From positions 1-64,000 of the forward strand of contig CAZHJK010000002.1 of the NCBI GenBank assembly GCA_964533275.1: a stretch of DNA of 64,000 nucleotides, given 5' to 3'. Of this stretch, positions 44,640-55,800 are shown piece by piece; positions within the stretch are counted from its first letter, which is position 1, and each line of letters begins with the position of its first letter. Below the pieces are notes generated by a model, which saw nothing but the letters and a program-made list of their open reading frames with translations, searched no databases and had not been told where the DNA came from. A program made the position numbers and the translations under genes. This DNA comes from CAZHJK01 sp964533275. GTDB lineage: Bacteria > Bacillota > Clostridia > Eubacteriales > Garciellaceae.

Positions 44640-46772
44640 ATGAATTCAACTAAGGCATTAAAGAAATACTTTGGATATGATAATTTCAAAACCGGACAAC
44701 AAGAGTTAATTGATGGAATCTTAAAGGGTTATGATGTATTAGGAATTATGCCTACTAGTGGAGGAAAGTCATTATGTTATCAAATCCCTTCTATATTAAT
44801 GGAGGGGACAACACTTGTTATTTCACCTTTAATATCATTAATGAAGGATCAAGTAGATACATTAAACGAGATTGGAATTCCTGCCACATACATAAATAGT
44901 ACCTTGAACAACAATGAAATTAAAACAATATTGAATAATATCAAAAAGGGTAAATATAAATTAGTATATGTAGCACCCGAAAGACTAAAGTCCTATGATT
45001 TTTTAGATTTAGCAATGAGTATTAATATCCTCTTTGTTGCAATAGATGAAGCTCATTGTATAAGTCAATGGGGACATGATTTTAGACCTAGCTATAAAGA
45101 GATTCCAAGATTTATAAAAAACTTAGAAAATAGGCCTATAGTGGCTGCCTTTACTGCAACTGCTACAAAAGAAATTATAAAGGATATTAAGCTACTATTA
45201 AATTTACAGCAACCTAAAGAGATTATCACAAGTTTTGATCGCCCTAATTTGTATTTCCAAGTAGAAAGGGAAATAGATAAAAAAACCTTTTTAATGAATT
45301 ATGTAAAGACCCATTCAGAGGAATCAGGAATAATTTATTGTTCTACTAGAAAAGAGGTCGAATCTATTAAGAACCTATTAATAACCAAGGGTTATCTCGC
45401 TAGTTCCTATCATGGTGGTATGAATAAAGGAGATAGGGAAAAAGCGCAAGAAACATTTATATATGACGAGTGTTCTATAATGGTGGCAACCAATGCCTTT
45501 GGTATGGGTATCGATAAACCAAATATTCGTTATGTTATACACTATAATATCCCCCAAAGTATGGAATCCTATTATCAAGAGGCAGGTAGAGCAGGTCGAG
45601 ATGGAGAGAAGAGTGATTGTATTTTACTATTTTCTCCCCATGATGTAATTAAACAGAAGTTCTTGATACAGGAAAGCCAGCTAAATCCAGATAGATTAGC
45701 CATATCCTATAAAAACCTTCAATATCTAGTAGATTATTGCTATTCCCATGATTGTCTTAGACATAAAATTTTAAATTACTTTGGACAAAAAGAAACAGAA
45801 GATAATTGTGATAATTGTAGTAGTTGCCTTGATGATAAAAAGCTTAAGGATATAACTACCGAAGCCCAAAAAATTCTATCCTGTGTATATAGAATGAAAC
45901 AACAATATGGTAGTACCTTAATTGCACAGGTTCTTAGGGGTTCTAAAAATAAAAAGTTGCTAAGATTAGGACTAAATAGAATTTCAACATACAATATTAT
46001 GGAAAACTATACTGAAAAAGAAATTAGACTGATGATATCCATATTAGTATCCCAGGGCTATCTATCATTAACAGAAAGTAAATTTCCTGTAGTTAGATTT
46101 ACACCCTCTTCTGCTACAATACTTAAGGGTAAAGAAAAGGTATATATGGCTATAGATACTACTGAAAGTATTAAATCTGATAAGTCAAAAATCTATGAAG
46201 ACTTATTTGAAGACTTAAAAATACTTCGAAAAAACCTAGCATTAGAGAAAAAAGTACCACCATATATTATATTCACAGATGCTTCCCTAAGAGAGATGGC
46301 TACATATCTGCCTAATACTAAACAATTCTTTTTAAATATAAAGGGAGTAGGTCAGAAAAAGTACGAGAGTTATGGAAAAGTTTTTATATCCGTGATTAAC
46401 GAGTTTATAGAGAAAACAAATGCATCTCCTATTGAGAATATGAGGCCAACAGCTTTTCCGTCAAAAAAGTCAATAAAGAATCCTTCTCATATGGAAAGTT
46501 ATGAATTATATGTTCAAGGAAAAACTATTGAAGAAATTTCAGAACTTCGGGAAATAAAAAAAGACACAATTTTATCTCATCTATTAAAGTGTCATAAGGA
46601 GGGTAAAAAAATAAATTGGCATGATTATTTAGATAAAAAAAAGGAACAACTAATCCTTAAAGCTATTGATGAAGTAGGATCAGATTTCTTAAAACCTATA
46701 AAGAATATTCTACCTGAGGATATTTCTTACTATGATATTAAATTGGTTTTATGCAAGATAAATTTTACATAA
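44640..46772 (+). CDS. recQ: ATP-dependent DNA helicase RecQ
   Basis: 3'-5' DNA helicase, 710 aa. Walker A PTSGGKS at 38-44, motif II DEAHCISQWGHDFRPSY, FTATAT, the strand-exchange region GMGIDKPNIR and YQEAGRAGRDG. The RQC zinc site is CLRHKILNYFG...CDNCSSC, followed by the winged helix, an HRDC domain (LREMATYLPNT, FLNIKGVGQKKYESYG) and a C-terminal helix-turn-helix (LYVQGKTIEEISELREI). ATG follows TTGGAGGATACTT. Followed by the DUF4153 gene, maybe in the same transcript. Confidence 0.96.
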   Translation: MNSTKALKKYFGYDNFKTGQQELIDGILKGYDVLGIMPTSGGKSLCYQIPSILMEGTTLVISPLISLMKDQVDTLNEIGIPATYINSTLNNNEIKTILNNIKKGKYKLVYVAPERLKSYDFLDLAMSINILFVAIDEAHCISQWGHDFRPSYKEIPRFIKNLENRPIVAAFTATATKEIIKDIKLLLNLQQPKEIITSFDRPNLYFQVEREIDKKTFLMNYVKTHSEESGIIYCSTRKEVESIKNLLITKGYLASSYHGGMNKGDREKAQETFIYDECSIMVATNAFGMGIDKPNIRYVIHYNIPQSMESYYQEAGRAGRDGEKSDCILLFSPHDVIKQKFLIQESQLNPDRLAISYKNLQYLVDYCYSHDCLRHKILNYFGQKETEDNCDNCSSCLDDKKLKDITTEAQKILSCVYRMKQQYGSTLIAQVLRGSKNKKLLRLGLNRISTYNIMENYTEKEIRLMISILVSQGYLSLTESKFPVVRFTPSSATILKGKEKVYMAIDTTESIKSDKSKIYEDLFEDLKILRKNLALEKKVPPYIIFTDASLREMATYLPNTKQFFLNIKGVGQKKYESYGKVFISVINEFIEKTNASPIENMRPTAFPSKKSIKNPSHMESYELYVQGKTIEEISELREIKKDTILSHLLKCHKEGKKINWHDYLDKKKEQLILKAIDEVGSDFLKPIKNILPEDISYYDIKLVLCKINFT

Positions 46773-46824
46773 TATTAAAGCCTTTGCACTTATTTAATTT
46801 ATTTTTATGAAGGGAAGTTTTAAA

Positions 46825-48576
46825 GTGAAAATAATAAAGTCACTAACAAAATTAAGTCTAGGTATCTCCTCCAGTATTAAAAGATTCCCAATTACTATTT
46901 TTTATTCAACCTCGGTAGCGATAATGATAATTATTATGACAGAATTAGGATCCACACTTAGTACAGAAATCGAAGAAATGTTAACAAGAATTACAATGAC
47001 TCTTGCATTGGGAATACCACTTTCTCTTAGTTCTAGGGTTTACTTTGAAAGAAAGGAGGAAAAAAGCTCCTTTAAACTTATTGTTTATTACATATTTTCA
47101 GCTATAATACAGCTATTATTTTATTTGCTTTTATTAAGAGAATTAACAATGGTTACAATTACAAGATTTGTCGGTATAAATATAGTATTTTATCTATGCT
47201 TTATCTTCATTCCCTATATGCTTAATAAAAAGAATTTTGAATTATATGTAATAAACATATTTACTAGTTTTTTAATAACCTATGTTTATTCTGCTGTTCT
47301 TTATGCAGGCTTATCTGCAATCTTATTTGCAATAGATAACCTATTGGGTATAAAAATAAATAGTAATTTTTACTTTTACACCTTTCTTATAGTTGCACTT
47401 TTTTTTGCACCAGCATATTTCCTTGCATATGTTCCAAAAGAGAACAAAGTTTCCATGAAATTTGCCTATTCCAAAATCCTAAAAATACTTCTAACATATA
47501 TTGTAATGCCACTTTTAACTATATATACTTTTATCTTATATTTATATTTTGGGAAAATAATAATTTCAATGGAATGGCCAATAGGGCTTGTTTCTCATCT
47601 TGTTCTTTGGTTTTCATTAATACTAACCCTTGTATTATTCTTTATTGCACCTATAAAAGATGATATTAAATGGACCTGTGCATTCTCTAAATGGGCACCA
47701 AGGATTATACTGCCAATACTAATAATGATGTTTATATCCATGGGAATTAGGATCAACGCCTATGGAATAACAGAAAATAGATATTATGTTTTTGTACTAG
47801 GGCTATGGATTTTTGGTACTATGATTTATCTTTCATTGGCAAAGGAAAGAAAAAATATTTTAATTCCTATTAGTCTATCTATAATTATATTGCTATCAAT
47901 ACTTGGACCTATAAGTAGTTATTCTATTTCTCGATATAGTCAAAGTAATAGATTGGAAAGTATTTTAATTAATAATAATTTGCTTAAGGATGGTAAAATT
48001 CAACCTTCTTCTGAAGATATCTCTATCGAAGATAGGCAATCCATAAGTAGCATATTAACCTATTTTGAAAATAACCATAACTTAAATAATTTAGATGTCC
48101 TACCAGAAGAATTTACAATGAATGATATGGAAGAAACCTTTGGTTTTTCCTACGAAAATCCCTATTATATAAATAATGATTATTTTTATTATGTAAGAGA
48201 TATGGAATCAAATATATTGGATATAGCCGACTTTGATTATTTTATTGACACTAGAAATTTATATGGTCCTACCCAAGCTCAAAATGAGCTTTTCACCCTT
48301 TCAATTAATCATAATATCGTATCCATAGACTTTGGCAATAATAAGCTCTATGAAAAAGACCTTAGCGACTTTGTAACACAACTCCATGAAAAATATGGTT
48401 TTATACAGAAGGGTAATGAAGTTTCAGAAGCTGATTTGACCTTAGAAGATGAGAATGAAGATTATCGTTTTAAATTTATTATTAATAATATTGGCGGTCA
48501 AAAAGATGAATCAGGAACCATAAAAATTAATGACATCTATTTTTACTTACTTGTAAAGGAAAAAAATAATAATTAA
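46825..48576 (+). CDS. DUF4153 membrane protein
   Basis: A 583-aa protein: about ten to twelve membrane segments (residues ~15-385) then a soluble C-terminal part of ~200 residues, probably extracellular, rich in Asp/Asn/Tyr. The layout and the segment IDDIKWTCAFSKWAPRIILP-like region match the DUF4153 family; function unknown. GTG at 46825 is chosen because GAAGGGAAG lies 7 bases upstream; the ATG at 46807 has no ribosome binding site. The stop lies 10 bases before the GC-rich sequence next to the assembly gap, but the reading frame is complete. Confidence 0.75.
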   Translation: MKIIKSLTKLSLGISSSIKRFPITIFYSTSVAIMIIIMTELGSTLSTEIEEMLTRITMTLALGIPLSLSSRVYFERKEEKSSFKLIVYYIFSAIIQLLFYLLLLRELTMVTITRFVGINIVFYLCFIFIPYMLNKKNFELYVINIFTSFLITYVYSAVLYAGLSAILFAIDNLLGIKINSNFYFYTFLIVALFFAPAYFLAYVPKENKVSMKFAYSKILKILLTYIVMPLLTIYTFILYLYFGKIIISMEWPIGLVSHLVLWFSLILTLVLFFIAPIKDDIKWTCAFSKWAPRIILPILIMMFISMGIRINAYGITENRYYVFVLGLWIFGTMIYLSLAKERKNILIPISLSIIILLSILGPISSYSISRYSQSNRLESILINNNLLKDGKIQPSSEDISIEDRQSISSILTYFENNHNLNNLDVLPEEFTMNDMEETFGFSYENPYYINNDYFYYVRDMESNILDIADFDYFIDTRNLYGPTQAQNELFTLSINHNIVSIDFGNNKLYEKDLSDFVTQLHEKYGFIQKGNEVSEADLTLEDENEDYRFKFIINNIGGQKDESGTIKINDIYFYLLVKEKNNN

Positions 48577-48585
48577 TTAACTTTA

Positions 48586-48654
48586 GGAAGCGGGGGGGCG
48601 GGTTTAGTTGGTGGGTTTTTGAGGAAGAGGAACCGCCCCCCGCGTGGGTTTTTG
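48586..48654 (+). repeat. Degenerate GC-rich palindromic repeat left of the gap
   Basis: Begins GGAAGCGGGGGGGCGG and ends near CCGCCCCCCGCGT. Its halves are partly complementary. It is an inverted, imperfect match to 48729-48788 and resembles the palindrome at 52162-52221. Base-level sequence is probably unreliable (homopolymer errors). Confidence 0.5.
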
Positions 48655-48676
48655 AAATATATACCAAAATTAATAT

Positions 48677-48686
48677 NNNNNNNNNN
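48677..48686. other. Assembly gap (10 N)
   Basis: Ten undetermined bases. A fixed run of 10 usually means a gap of unknown length, so genes could be missing between the DUF4153 and SNF2 genes. Confidence 0.95.
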
Positions 48687-48728
48687 TTTATTTTAAATTA
48701 AAAAAAAAAATATTTTTTTAATTTTTGT

Positions 48729-48788
48729 ACGCGGGGGGCGTTTTATTTTGTTCCTTTTTGAAACAATTACAACCGCCCCCGCGCTTCC
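48729..48788 (-). repeat. Degenerate GC-rich palindromic repeat right of the gap
   Basis: From ACGCGGGGGGCG to CCGCCCCCGCGCTTCC. Read in reverse it lines up with 48586-48654, so the gap is bounded by inverted copies. It ends two bases before the SNF2 stop codon. Confidence 0.5.
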
Positions 48789-48789
48789 T

Positions 48790-51700
48790 TTATTCAAATA
48801 GATCCCTAATTTCATCTTCAGTAAGTTTAGAAATCATTGTTTCTCCGGGCTTTACTATGGATTCTATCATTCTTTTCTTTTTTTCCTGAATATTAAATAT
48901 TTTCTCTTCGATGGTTCCCTTTGTATATAGTTTAATTACATGCACTATATTTTCTTGTCCAATACGATGTGCTCTATCTGTCGCTTGATCTTCAACCGCT
49001 GGATTCCACCAGGGATCAAAATGTATTATAGTATCCGCTCCTGTAAGGTTAAGACCCGTACCTCCTGCCTTAAGCGATATTAAAAATATACTTCTTTCTC
49101 CCTTATTATATCTATTTACCATTTCACCTCTAAGCTTAGTTTCTGTACTGCCATCCAAATAAAAATATTCTATTGCCTGATGTTCTAAATAATTTTTAAT
49201 TATCTTAAGCATACTGGTAAACTGAGAAAACAAGAGAATTCTATGTCCACCTTGAAGAGACTCTTCTAGTACCTCCTGTAAAAGCTCAAGCTTTCCACTT
49301 CCTCCATCGTAATTTTCTAAAAATAGGGCTGGATGACAACATATTTGTCTTAACCTTGTTAATCCTGCCAATATCTTTATATGGCTACTACCAAAGCCGT
49401 TTTCTTTTATTTGATTATCTATTTCTCCCTTAATTTTACTAAAATAACTTAAATATACCAATTTTTGTTCCTTTGTTAGTTCCACCATCATTTTGTTTTC
49501 AATCTTATCAGGGAGCTCCTTTAAAACCTCTTTTTTCATTCTTCTTAGTATAAAAGGGGCAATCTGCTTTTTTAATTGTTCTAAAGCCTCTTCGTTATCA
49601 TCCTTCATAATAGTCTTTTCATAATTCTTTACAAACTTCCCATGGCTCAGCAAATAACCAGGCATTATAAAATCAAATATTGACCAAAGCTCTGTTAAAG
49701 AATTTTCAATAGGTGTACCAGTTAATGCAAAATAATTTTCAGCCTTTATTTTCTTTACTGATGATGCATTTTGAGAGACTGGATTTTTGATATGCTGAGC
49801 CTCATCCAGTATGCAGTATCTAAATATAATATCGTATAATTCTATATCCCTTCTGATTAAAGGATAGGAAGTTATAATAAGGTCATAATCTAACAGATTA
49901 TCTATACTTTGCTGTCTTTCATCCTTAGTGCCTGATATTACTAATGTTTTTAAATCCGGTGCGAACTTAGTCACCTCTGCTAACCAATTATATACTAGCG
50001 AAGTTGGTGCTATTACCAATGAAGGTTTTAAGCCTTTTTCTATCTTTTCTGATGTCAACAGAGTTAAAACTTGAATAGTTTTTCCAAGACCCATATCATC
50101 TGCTAAAATCCCTCCCATTTTATAGTTAGAAAGAGTTTTTAACCATTTAAAACCCGTAACTTGATACTCCCTTAATACATTAGAAAATTTTTCAGGAACA
50201 TCATAATCTATGTCTGAAGGTTCTTTTATATTTTGAATTAGTTGTTTAAAGGCTATATTTCTATTTATATTTTTTATTTTAGTTTCTTTAAGTACTTCAT
50301 CCAAATATAATGCTCTATATTTTGGTATTTGAGTTTTATCCTTGCTAATATCTTCTGGAGTAATTCTTAAGTAATCCATTAAGTTAGAAAAACTGTCTAA
50401 TTCCCCTAGACTTAGAGGTAAAAAGCCCCCCTTCTTAAGCCTATAGAATTTTTTCCTTTCCTGTAAGGCTCTAAAAACATCTGCAAGCTCTACTTTATCA
50501 ATTTCTTCGATATTAAAGCTAAATTCTAATATATCTGTTTCATCATTCAATCTTATTTTTGCTGATAGTGAAGATTGGTTATATATTTTAATATTTTTAA
50601 AGGCATCAGAATAATATACCTCTGCTAATTGATTTAATTGGGGAATGATATCGACTATAAATTTATAGGTTTTTTCATCACCCTCTAGATATATATTTTC
50701 ACTTGAAACCTTAAATTCTGCGTCTTCTATTAGAGATATTATTTGTCCTTCTTTTTCCATGTTCCTTACTAATATCCAATTATTATCTTGTTTATCATTA
50801 TAATTATCTATAAAGGGATTTATAGAAATGTCTCCATATATATACTTTATTTCAGCAGTAATATTTTCACCCTTTTTATCTAAATAAATTTCTGATTTAA
50901 ATTCTGGTTTATAAATTAACTCTTCTACTTTTTTATCTATACTGAGGTTGCCTATTTTAACAATAAAGGGAAGAACTTCACTTACAAATCTTTCGTTATA
51001 ATCATTGTGTATAAATAGCGTATCCTCACTCCCTAAGCTATTAAAGAGTGGAATAAAATATTTTTGCTGTTCATTAGACACATTATAAATTTTGTTGTCA
51101 AAATAAAAATAAGATCCATCCTCCACTAAAGCAATAATGTCTTTATGTCCCTCTAATTTTAGTAGCATATTATTTTTATCCTTAATAAGTTTAAATCCTA
51201 AGGGTAGATCCTCCTCTACAATACTGATATCCTTATGGGTTACCCTATCGATTATGACATTGAACTCTTTCTTTCCCATAATCTTGAATAACCTTTTTAA
51301 AGAAGTTGGCGATAATAGCATATTTTTACCATTAAATATACTACTCTTGCCATATCCCCAGGATGACCTATATGCTTGTTCTTCATGTTCCACCTTTTCT
51401 ACAATCATATCTATTAAAGGTTGATCTTCCTTCCTAAAGTAATGTATTTCTGGTAAAAATGTAAATGACTTACCAAATTGTAGAGGTTCATTTTTTTTCA
51501 TACTATCTATAAATTTCTTTAGATTTTTTAATACATAGAGTTTTTCTTCTCCTATTTTAAAATTAACTTTGGAGTTATACTCGTTATATTCACTAGTAAA
51601 TTCATAGTTTATTTCCAAGTTAATAGGAATAGGATTTTTTTTATGAGGAGTAATATAAGAGAAATAGTTTATTACACTTTTTATTCCTTCTCTTCTCTTA

Positions 51701-52014
51701 TTTTCTACAAGCTTTGAAATAATTGACCTCTCATTCTTTAACTTTAGAAGCACCGCTACTATATGTTTACAATACCCAGGATATTTTAATTGAGCAGGAC
51801 AAGTACAAGAAGCATCCTCAAAGTTTCCAGTATCATCAAAATATATTTTTATTCTATATCTAAAATTTCCTGATACTATGGCTACAAAACCATTAATATC
51901 TGGATTATACTCTATGGACCTAACTCTAGAACTATTGTAGTATTTTTTCCCTTTAAAGAATGTGTGGGTGCCACCACATAAATATATTATTTCGCTTTCA
52001 GTTAATTGAAACAT
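48790..52014 (-). CDS. SNF2-family helicase with SWIM zinc finger
   Basis: A 1074-aa Swi2/Snf2 ATPase of the bacterial type. The SWIM zinc finger is near residues 65-90 (SCTCPAQ...YCKHIVA), then an SNF2-associated middle region (about 160-590) and the helicase: motif I DDMGLGKTIQVL, motif II ILDEAQHIKNP, FALTGTPIENSLTELWS, and C-terminal ILLFSQFTSML, LISLKAGGTGLNLT, RAHRIGQ. Such proteins act on DNA-protein or RNA-polymerase complexes; the partner is unknown. ATG at 52014 with GGAG close upstream. Monocistronic. Confidence 0.94.
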   Translation of the reverse strand: MFQLTESEIIYLCGGTHTFFKGKKYYNSSRVRSIEYNPDINGFVAIVSGNFRYRIKIYFDDTGNFEDASCTCPAQLKYPGYCKHIVAVLLKLKNERSIISKLVENKRREGIKSVINYFSYITPHKKNPIPINLEINYEFTSEYNEYNSKVNFKIGEEKLYVLKNLKKFIDSMKKNEPLQFGKSFTFLPEIHYFRKEDQPLIDMIVEKVEHEEQAYRSSWGYGKSSIFNGKNMLLSPTSLKRLFKIMGKKEFNVIIDRVTHKDISIVEEDLPLGFKLIKDKNNMLLKLEGHKDIIALVEDGSYFYFDNKIYNVSNEQQKYFIPLFNSLGSEDTLFIHNDYNERFVSEVLPFIVKIGNLSIDKKVEELIYKPEFKSEIYLDKKGENITAEIKYIYGDISINPFIDNYNDKQDNNWILVRNMEKEGQIISLIEDAEFKVSSENIYLEGDEKTYKFIVDIIPQLNQLAEVYYSDAFKNIKIYNQSSLSAKIRLNDETDILEFSFNIEEIDKVELADVFRALQERKKFYRLKKGGFLPLSLGELDSFSNLMDYLRITPEDISKDKTQIPKYRALYLDEVLKETKIKNINRNIAFKQLIQNIKEPSDIDYDVPEKFSNVLREYQVTGFKWLKTLSNYKMGGILADDMGLGKTIQVLTLLTSEKIEKGLKPSLVIAPTSLVYNWLAEVTKFAPDLKTLVISGTKDERQQSIDNLLDYDLIITSYPLIRRDIELYDIIFRYCILDEAQHIKNPVSQNASSVKKIKAENYFALTGTPIENSLTELWSIFDFIMPGYLLSHGKFVKNYEKTIMKDDNEEALEQLKKQIAPFILRRMKKEVLKELPDKIENKMMVELTKEQKLVYLSYFSKIKGEIDNQIKENGFGSSHIKILAGLTRLRQICCHPALFLENYDGGSGKLELLQEVLEESLQGGHRILLFSQFTSMLKIIKNYLEHQAIEYFYLDGSTETKLRGEMVNRYNKGERSIFLISLKAGGTGLNLTGADTIIHFDPWWNPAVEDQATDRAHRIGQENIVHVIKLYTKGTIEEKIFNIQEKKKRMIESIVKPGETMISKLTEDEIRDLFE

Positions 52015-52161
52015 TTACTCCACTCCAGTATATATAATTTGAAAAGTCGTAATAAATCAATAAATAATGCTTAATAATATATTATATCACAAAGTAGTAG
52101 TTAGAAAAATCGTCAAAAAATAAAGCGCAAAAATCTCACGCGCTTGTACAGTGTATACTCG

Positions 52162-52221
52162 GAAGCACGGGGACGGTTCTCTTGCTTCCTTTTGGAAGCA
52201 AGAGAACCGTCCCCGTGCTTC
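52162..52221. repeat. Perfect 28-bp inverted repeat element
   Basis: Arms 52162-52189 and 52194-52221 are exactly complementary around TTTT; core sequence CGGGGACGGTTCTCTTGC. Far more GC-rich than its surroundings. It lies between the tetR stop and the SNF2 gene, next to a small stem (AAGCGC at 52123-52128 with GCGCTT at 52140-52145). It could act as the terminator of the RND operon, but no U-run follows. I recall similar palindromes in many Firmicutes genomes. Confidence 0.9.
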
Positions 52222-52228
52222 TTTTGAT

Positions 52229-52843
52229 TTAATTTAAAGCTTTAATAACTAATTTATATGAATAATCCATAGCCTGTTTCATACTTATATTTTTATAAAT
52301 ATTTCTCATTGTCAAATAATTTCCAAAGACATACAAAGAACTTTTAATAACCATCCTTTGATAGTATCTGCTATCGACTTCTTTTATAATACCCTCTTTG
52401 ACACCTAAAGCTAATAAATCGTCAATTTTATCATCTATTATAGAAACATGATTAAATACATAATGCTCACAGTTCTCATGTAATTGTTCAATATTAAAAT
52501 CTGGTAATCTGCCTGCCGAAATAAGCATATTAAATGTAGAAAACTTGTTTAACAAGTTTTCTACAATAATATTTAACATTTCATAATATTTTTCTTTGAA
52601 TCCATCTTTACTCTTAATTCTCTCTGTTAATAAGTCTATTTCATTTCTTATATTATAAAATATTGCCTTTGTCATAACCTCTTCTTTTGTCTTAAAATAA
52701 TCATAAATAGTTCCTTTACCTACACCTGCAGCCTCAGCTATATCAGAAACCTTCACCCTATAAGGATTTGCTCCCTCTTTTATAAGACTAATCATTCCAT
52801 TTAAAATAGCTGTTTCTTTTTCTGAATACTTAATTCCTGCCAT
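52229..52843 (-). CDS. TetR-family repressor of the RND exporter
   Basis: A 204-aa TetR/AcrR-type regulator: N-terminal helix-turn-helix (KVSDIAEAAGVGKGTIYDYF) and a ligand-binding helical C-terminal domain. ATG at 52843 begins one base after the RND stop, with GGAG inside the RND end as ribosome binding site, so it is made with the pump. The palindrome at the operon promoter is a typical TetR operator, which suggests autoregulation: pump substrate releases the repressor. Confidence 0.92.
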   Translation of the reverse strand: MAGIKYSEKETAILNGMISLIKEGANPYRVKVSDIAEAAGVGKGTIYDYFKTKEEVMTKAIFYNIRNEIDLLTERIKSKDGFKEKYYEMLNIIVENLLNKFSTFNMLISAGRLPDFNIEQLHENCEHYVFNHVSIIDDKIDDLLALGVKEGIIKEVDSRYYQRMVIKSSLYVFGNYLTMRNIYKNISMKQAMDYSYKLVIKALN

Positions 52844-52844
52844 C

Positions 52845-55800
52845 TTATTCAACTCCATTATTTTTACCTATTTTATTTCTATTTAAGATATCATACATAG
52901 CTGGTACTACGAGCAAGGTTAGTATGGTTGCATAAGCAAGTCCTCCTATTGCTACTATTGCTAGTGGTTGTAACATCTCAGCTCCCATACCAACACCAAT
53001 GGATAATGTTGATAGTCCAAGTATGGTTGTTATTGCTGTCATTAATATAGGCCTTAGTCTAACTTTACCTGCTTCTATAAGGGCTTCTCTTTTTTCTAAA
53101 CCTTCATTCCTAAGCTGATTGGTATAATCAATAAAAACTATTCCGTTATTAACTACAACACCACTTAATACAAGAAAACCAAGCATTGATATTATACTAA
53201 TCTCATTACCTGTTATCATTAATGCCAGCAGACCCCCAGTAAAGGCAAGGGGTATGGTAAACATTACGATAAAGGGTGATAATAAAGATTGAAATTGTGC
53301 TACCATAATCAAGTAAATAAATACAATTGCTAAAGCTATCATATACATTAGATCCTTTAATGTGGTATTAATAGTCTCATTCTCACCTGATATTTCAACT
53401 TTGTAACCCTCAGGTGCATCATAGTTTTCAAGTTTCCCTTCGAAATCTCTACTTACTAAACCAATATTATAGTCACTAGCAATTTTTGCTGAAACAGAAA
53501 CATATCTTTCTTGGGAATCTCTTCTAATAGAGGATAAACCTTGTGCTTCTTCCATCTTTGCAATGTCCCTGATTTTAATCTGTTTTTCTTCTTCGTCTTT
53601 TTGTGAAGTTATTTCAAGATCTTCTAAATCATTTTTTGTTATGCTTTTATTTTCACTATTGATAACAATAACAGGATATTCCTTATTGTCTACACTAATA
53701 GTTGTGGCAGTTTTACCTTCTGAAATTAGCTGACTCACCTGAGAATATACTTGGGCAACAGTTAATCCTTCTTTCATTGCTTCTTCCTTATCTACTACTA
53801 ACCTTAACTCAATAGCATTTTCTTCGAAACCTGTTTTAACCTCAATAGTTCCTTCTGTATCCTCTAATATATCCGCTATATCATTGGATATTTCCCTCAA
53901 TGTATCAATCTCGTTACCCTTTATGTTAACCTGTATCCCTTCTCCAGCTAAAGCACCCATGTCCATACTTGAGTTAACTATAACATTTGTGTCTAGATCT
54001 TCAGTAGAAGCAATTATTTGTTTTTCAATTTCATTATTTGTAATGGTTTTTTCTTCATCTAATAATACATATAGAGACATATTACCTGAACCGCCACCAA
54101 AGCCCATCATTCCGCCTCCACCTTCTGCACTGGAAAATGCTCCAATGGTTTCAATACCCTCAATATTAATAAGTCTATCCACTACTTTATCAGTCATATC
54201 GGTCTTTTCCTTAAAGGTGCTATCCTTATCCATTTCGATAGTGACAGACATTTCGGTTCCCTCCATTTCTGGTATAAAGGAGGTTCCCATTGAAAATGTT
54301 GAATATACGCTGATTCCTAGTAAAGCTATAACTATAATTACTACAACAAATTTATAGTTTAATGCCTTTTTAAGGATAATTTCATAGAAATTCACAATCC
54401 TATCAAATACTTTATGTTCCCTATCATCTATTTTCTTAAATACAGTAGATGATAATACAGGAACTAGTGTTAAAGCTACAATAAGACTAGCTATTAATGA
54501 GTAGGCTATGGTAAGACCCATGTCTGTAAATATCTGTCTGGATATTCCATCAGTAAATACCACAGGTAAAAATACAGCAGTGGTAGTTAATGTAGAAGCT
54601 AGTAAAGCCCCAGAAACCTGTTTAGCTCCCTCTATAGATGCTTGGAAGGATGATAAGCCATTATTTTTTAGTCTAAATATATTTTCTATAACTACTATGG
54701 AGTTATCAACCAACATACCAACCCCTAATGCCAATCCTCCTAGGGATATGATATTTATGGTAACACCAGTAAAATACATCATTGCAATAGCAAAAACTAA
54801 ACTTATTGGTATTGATAGAGCTATAATAAGTGTTGGTTTAAAGCTCCTTAGGAATAATAAGAGTATTAACATTGCCAAAATTCCGCCATAAACCAAATTA
54901 TCTAATACTGAATTAACTACTATATCAATATAAATACCTTGATCCATTAGATTAGTTATTGTAATATCCTGATTTTTTTCAGTAATATCATCGATTTTTT
55001 TACGGATGCTTTGACTTACCTCTGCAGTTGAATAATTACTTTGTTTTTGGAAGGTTAAGATTGCTGCATCCTTTCCATTAACCTTAGCATAGAGCTCTTT
55101 TGTATTATCTATGGTACTAATATCAGCGATATCACTAAGATATACCTTTCCTACACTATCAATTTCTGTATCAAATAATAAAAGTTTACCTATTTCTTCT
55201 TCACTAGTTATCTTATCTCCAACTTTTATTAAATACTCAACCTCATCACCAGAAATATAACCAGCAGGCATAGAAAAGTTTTGGGCAGTAAGAATTCCAG
55301 ATATCATAGTATCTGTTATAACACCTTCTAAATCTGCTTTTTTAAAGGCTTCTTCTTTAGAACTTTCTAACTTTGCTATGTTCTTATTTATAGTATTTTG
55401 CCCTTCTTTTAATTCTGCCTTGGCTTTACCCATTTCTGTATCTAAAGTATCCTTGCCCTGCTTTAGTAGCTCTTCTTGTGTATTTACCTCATCCATTTTG
55501 GACGCTAGGGTGGTTTTTTGTGTCTCAATTTCATCTAAACCTTTATTTATTTGACTTAAACCAGCTTCTAATTTATTCTTTTCAACCTTTAATTCTGTAA
55601 CTCCTTGCTCTATGGCACCCTGTAGTTCTTTCATTTGTTCTTCTGGTAAATAGTCTTTTAAATCTTCTAGCTCAAATTCTCCTTTTATAATCATGTCTAT
55701 TGCGTAAATCATTGCTTCAGCTTGTTTCTTTTTTTCTATTAGATCTTCCTCTGCAGTATTTAATTGTGTTTGGGCAGCCTCCATTTCACTTTTTGCTAAG

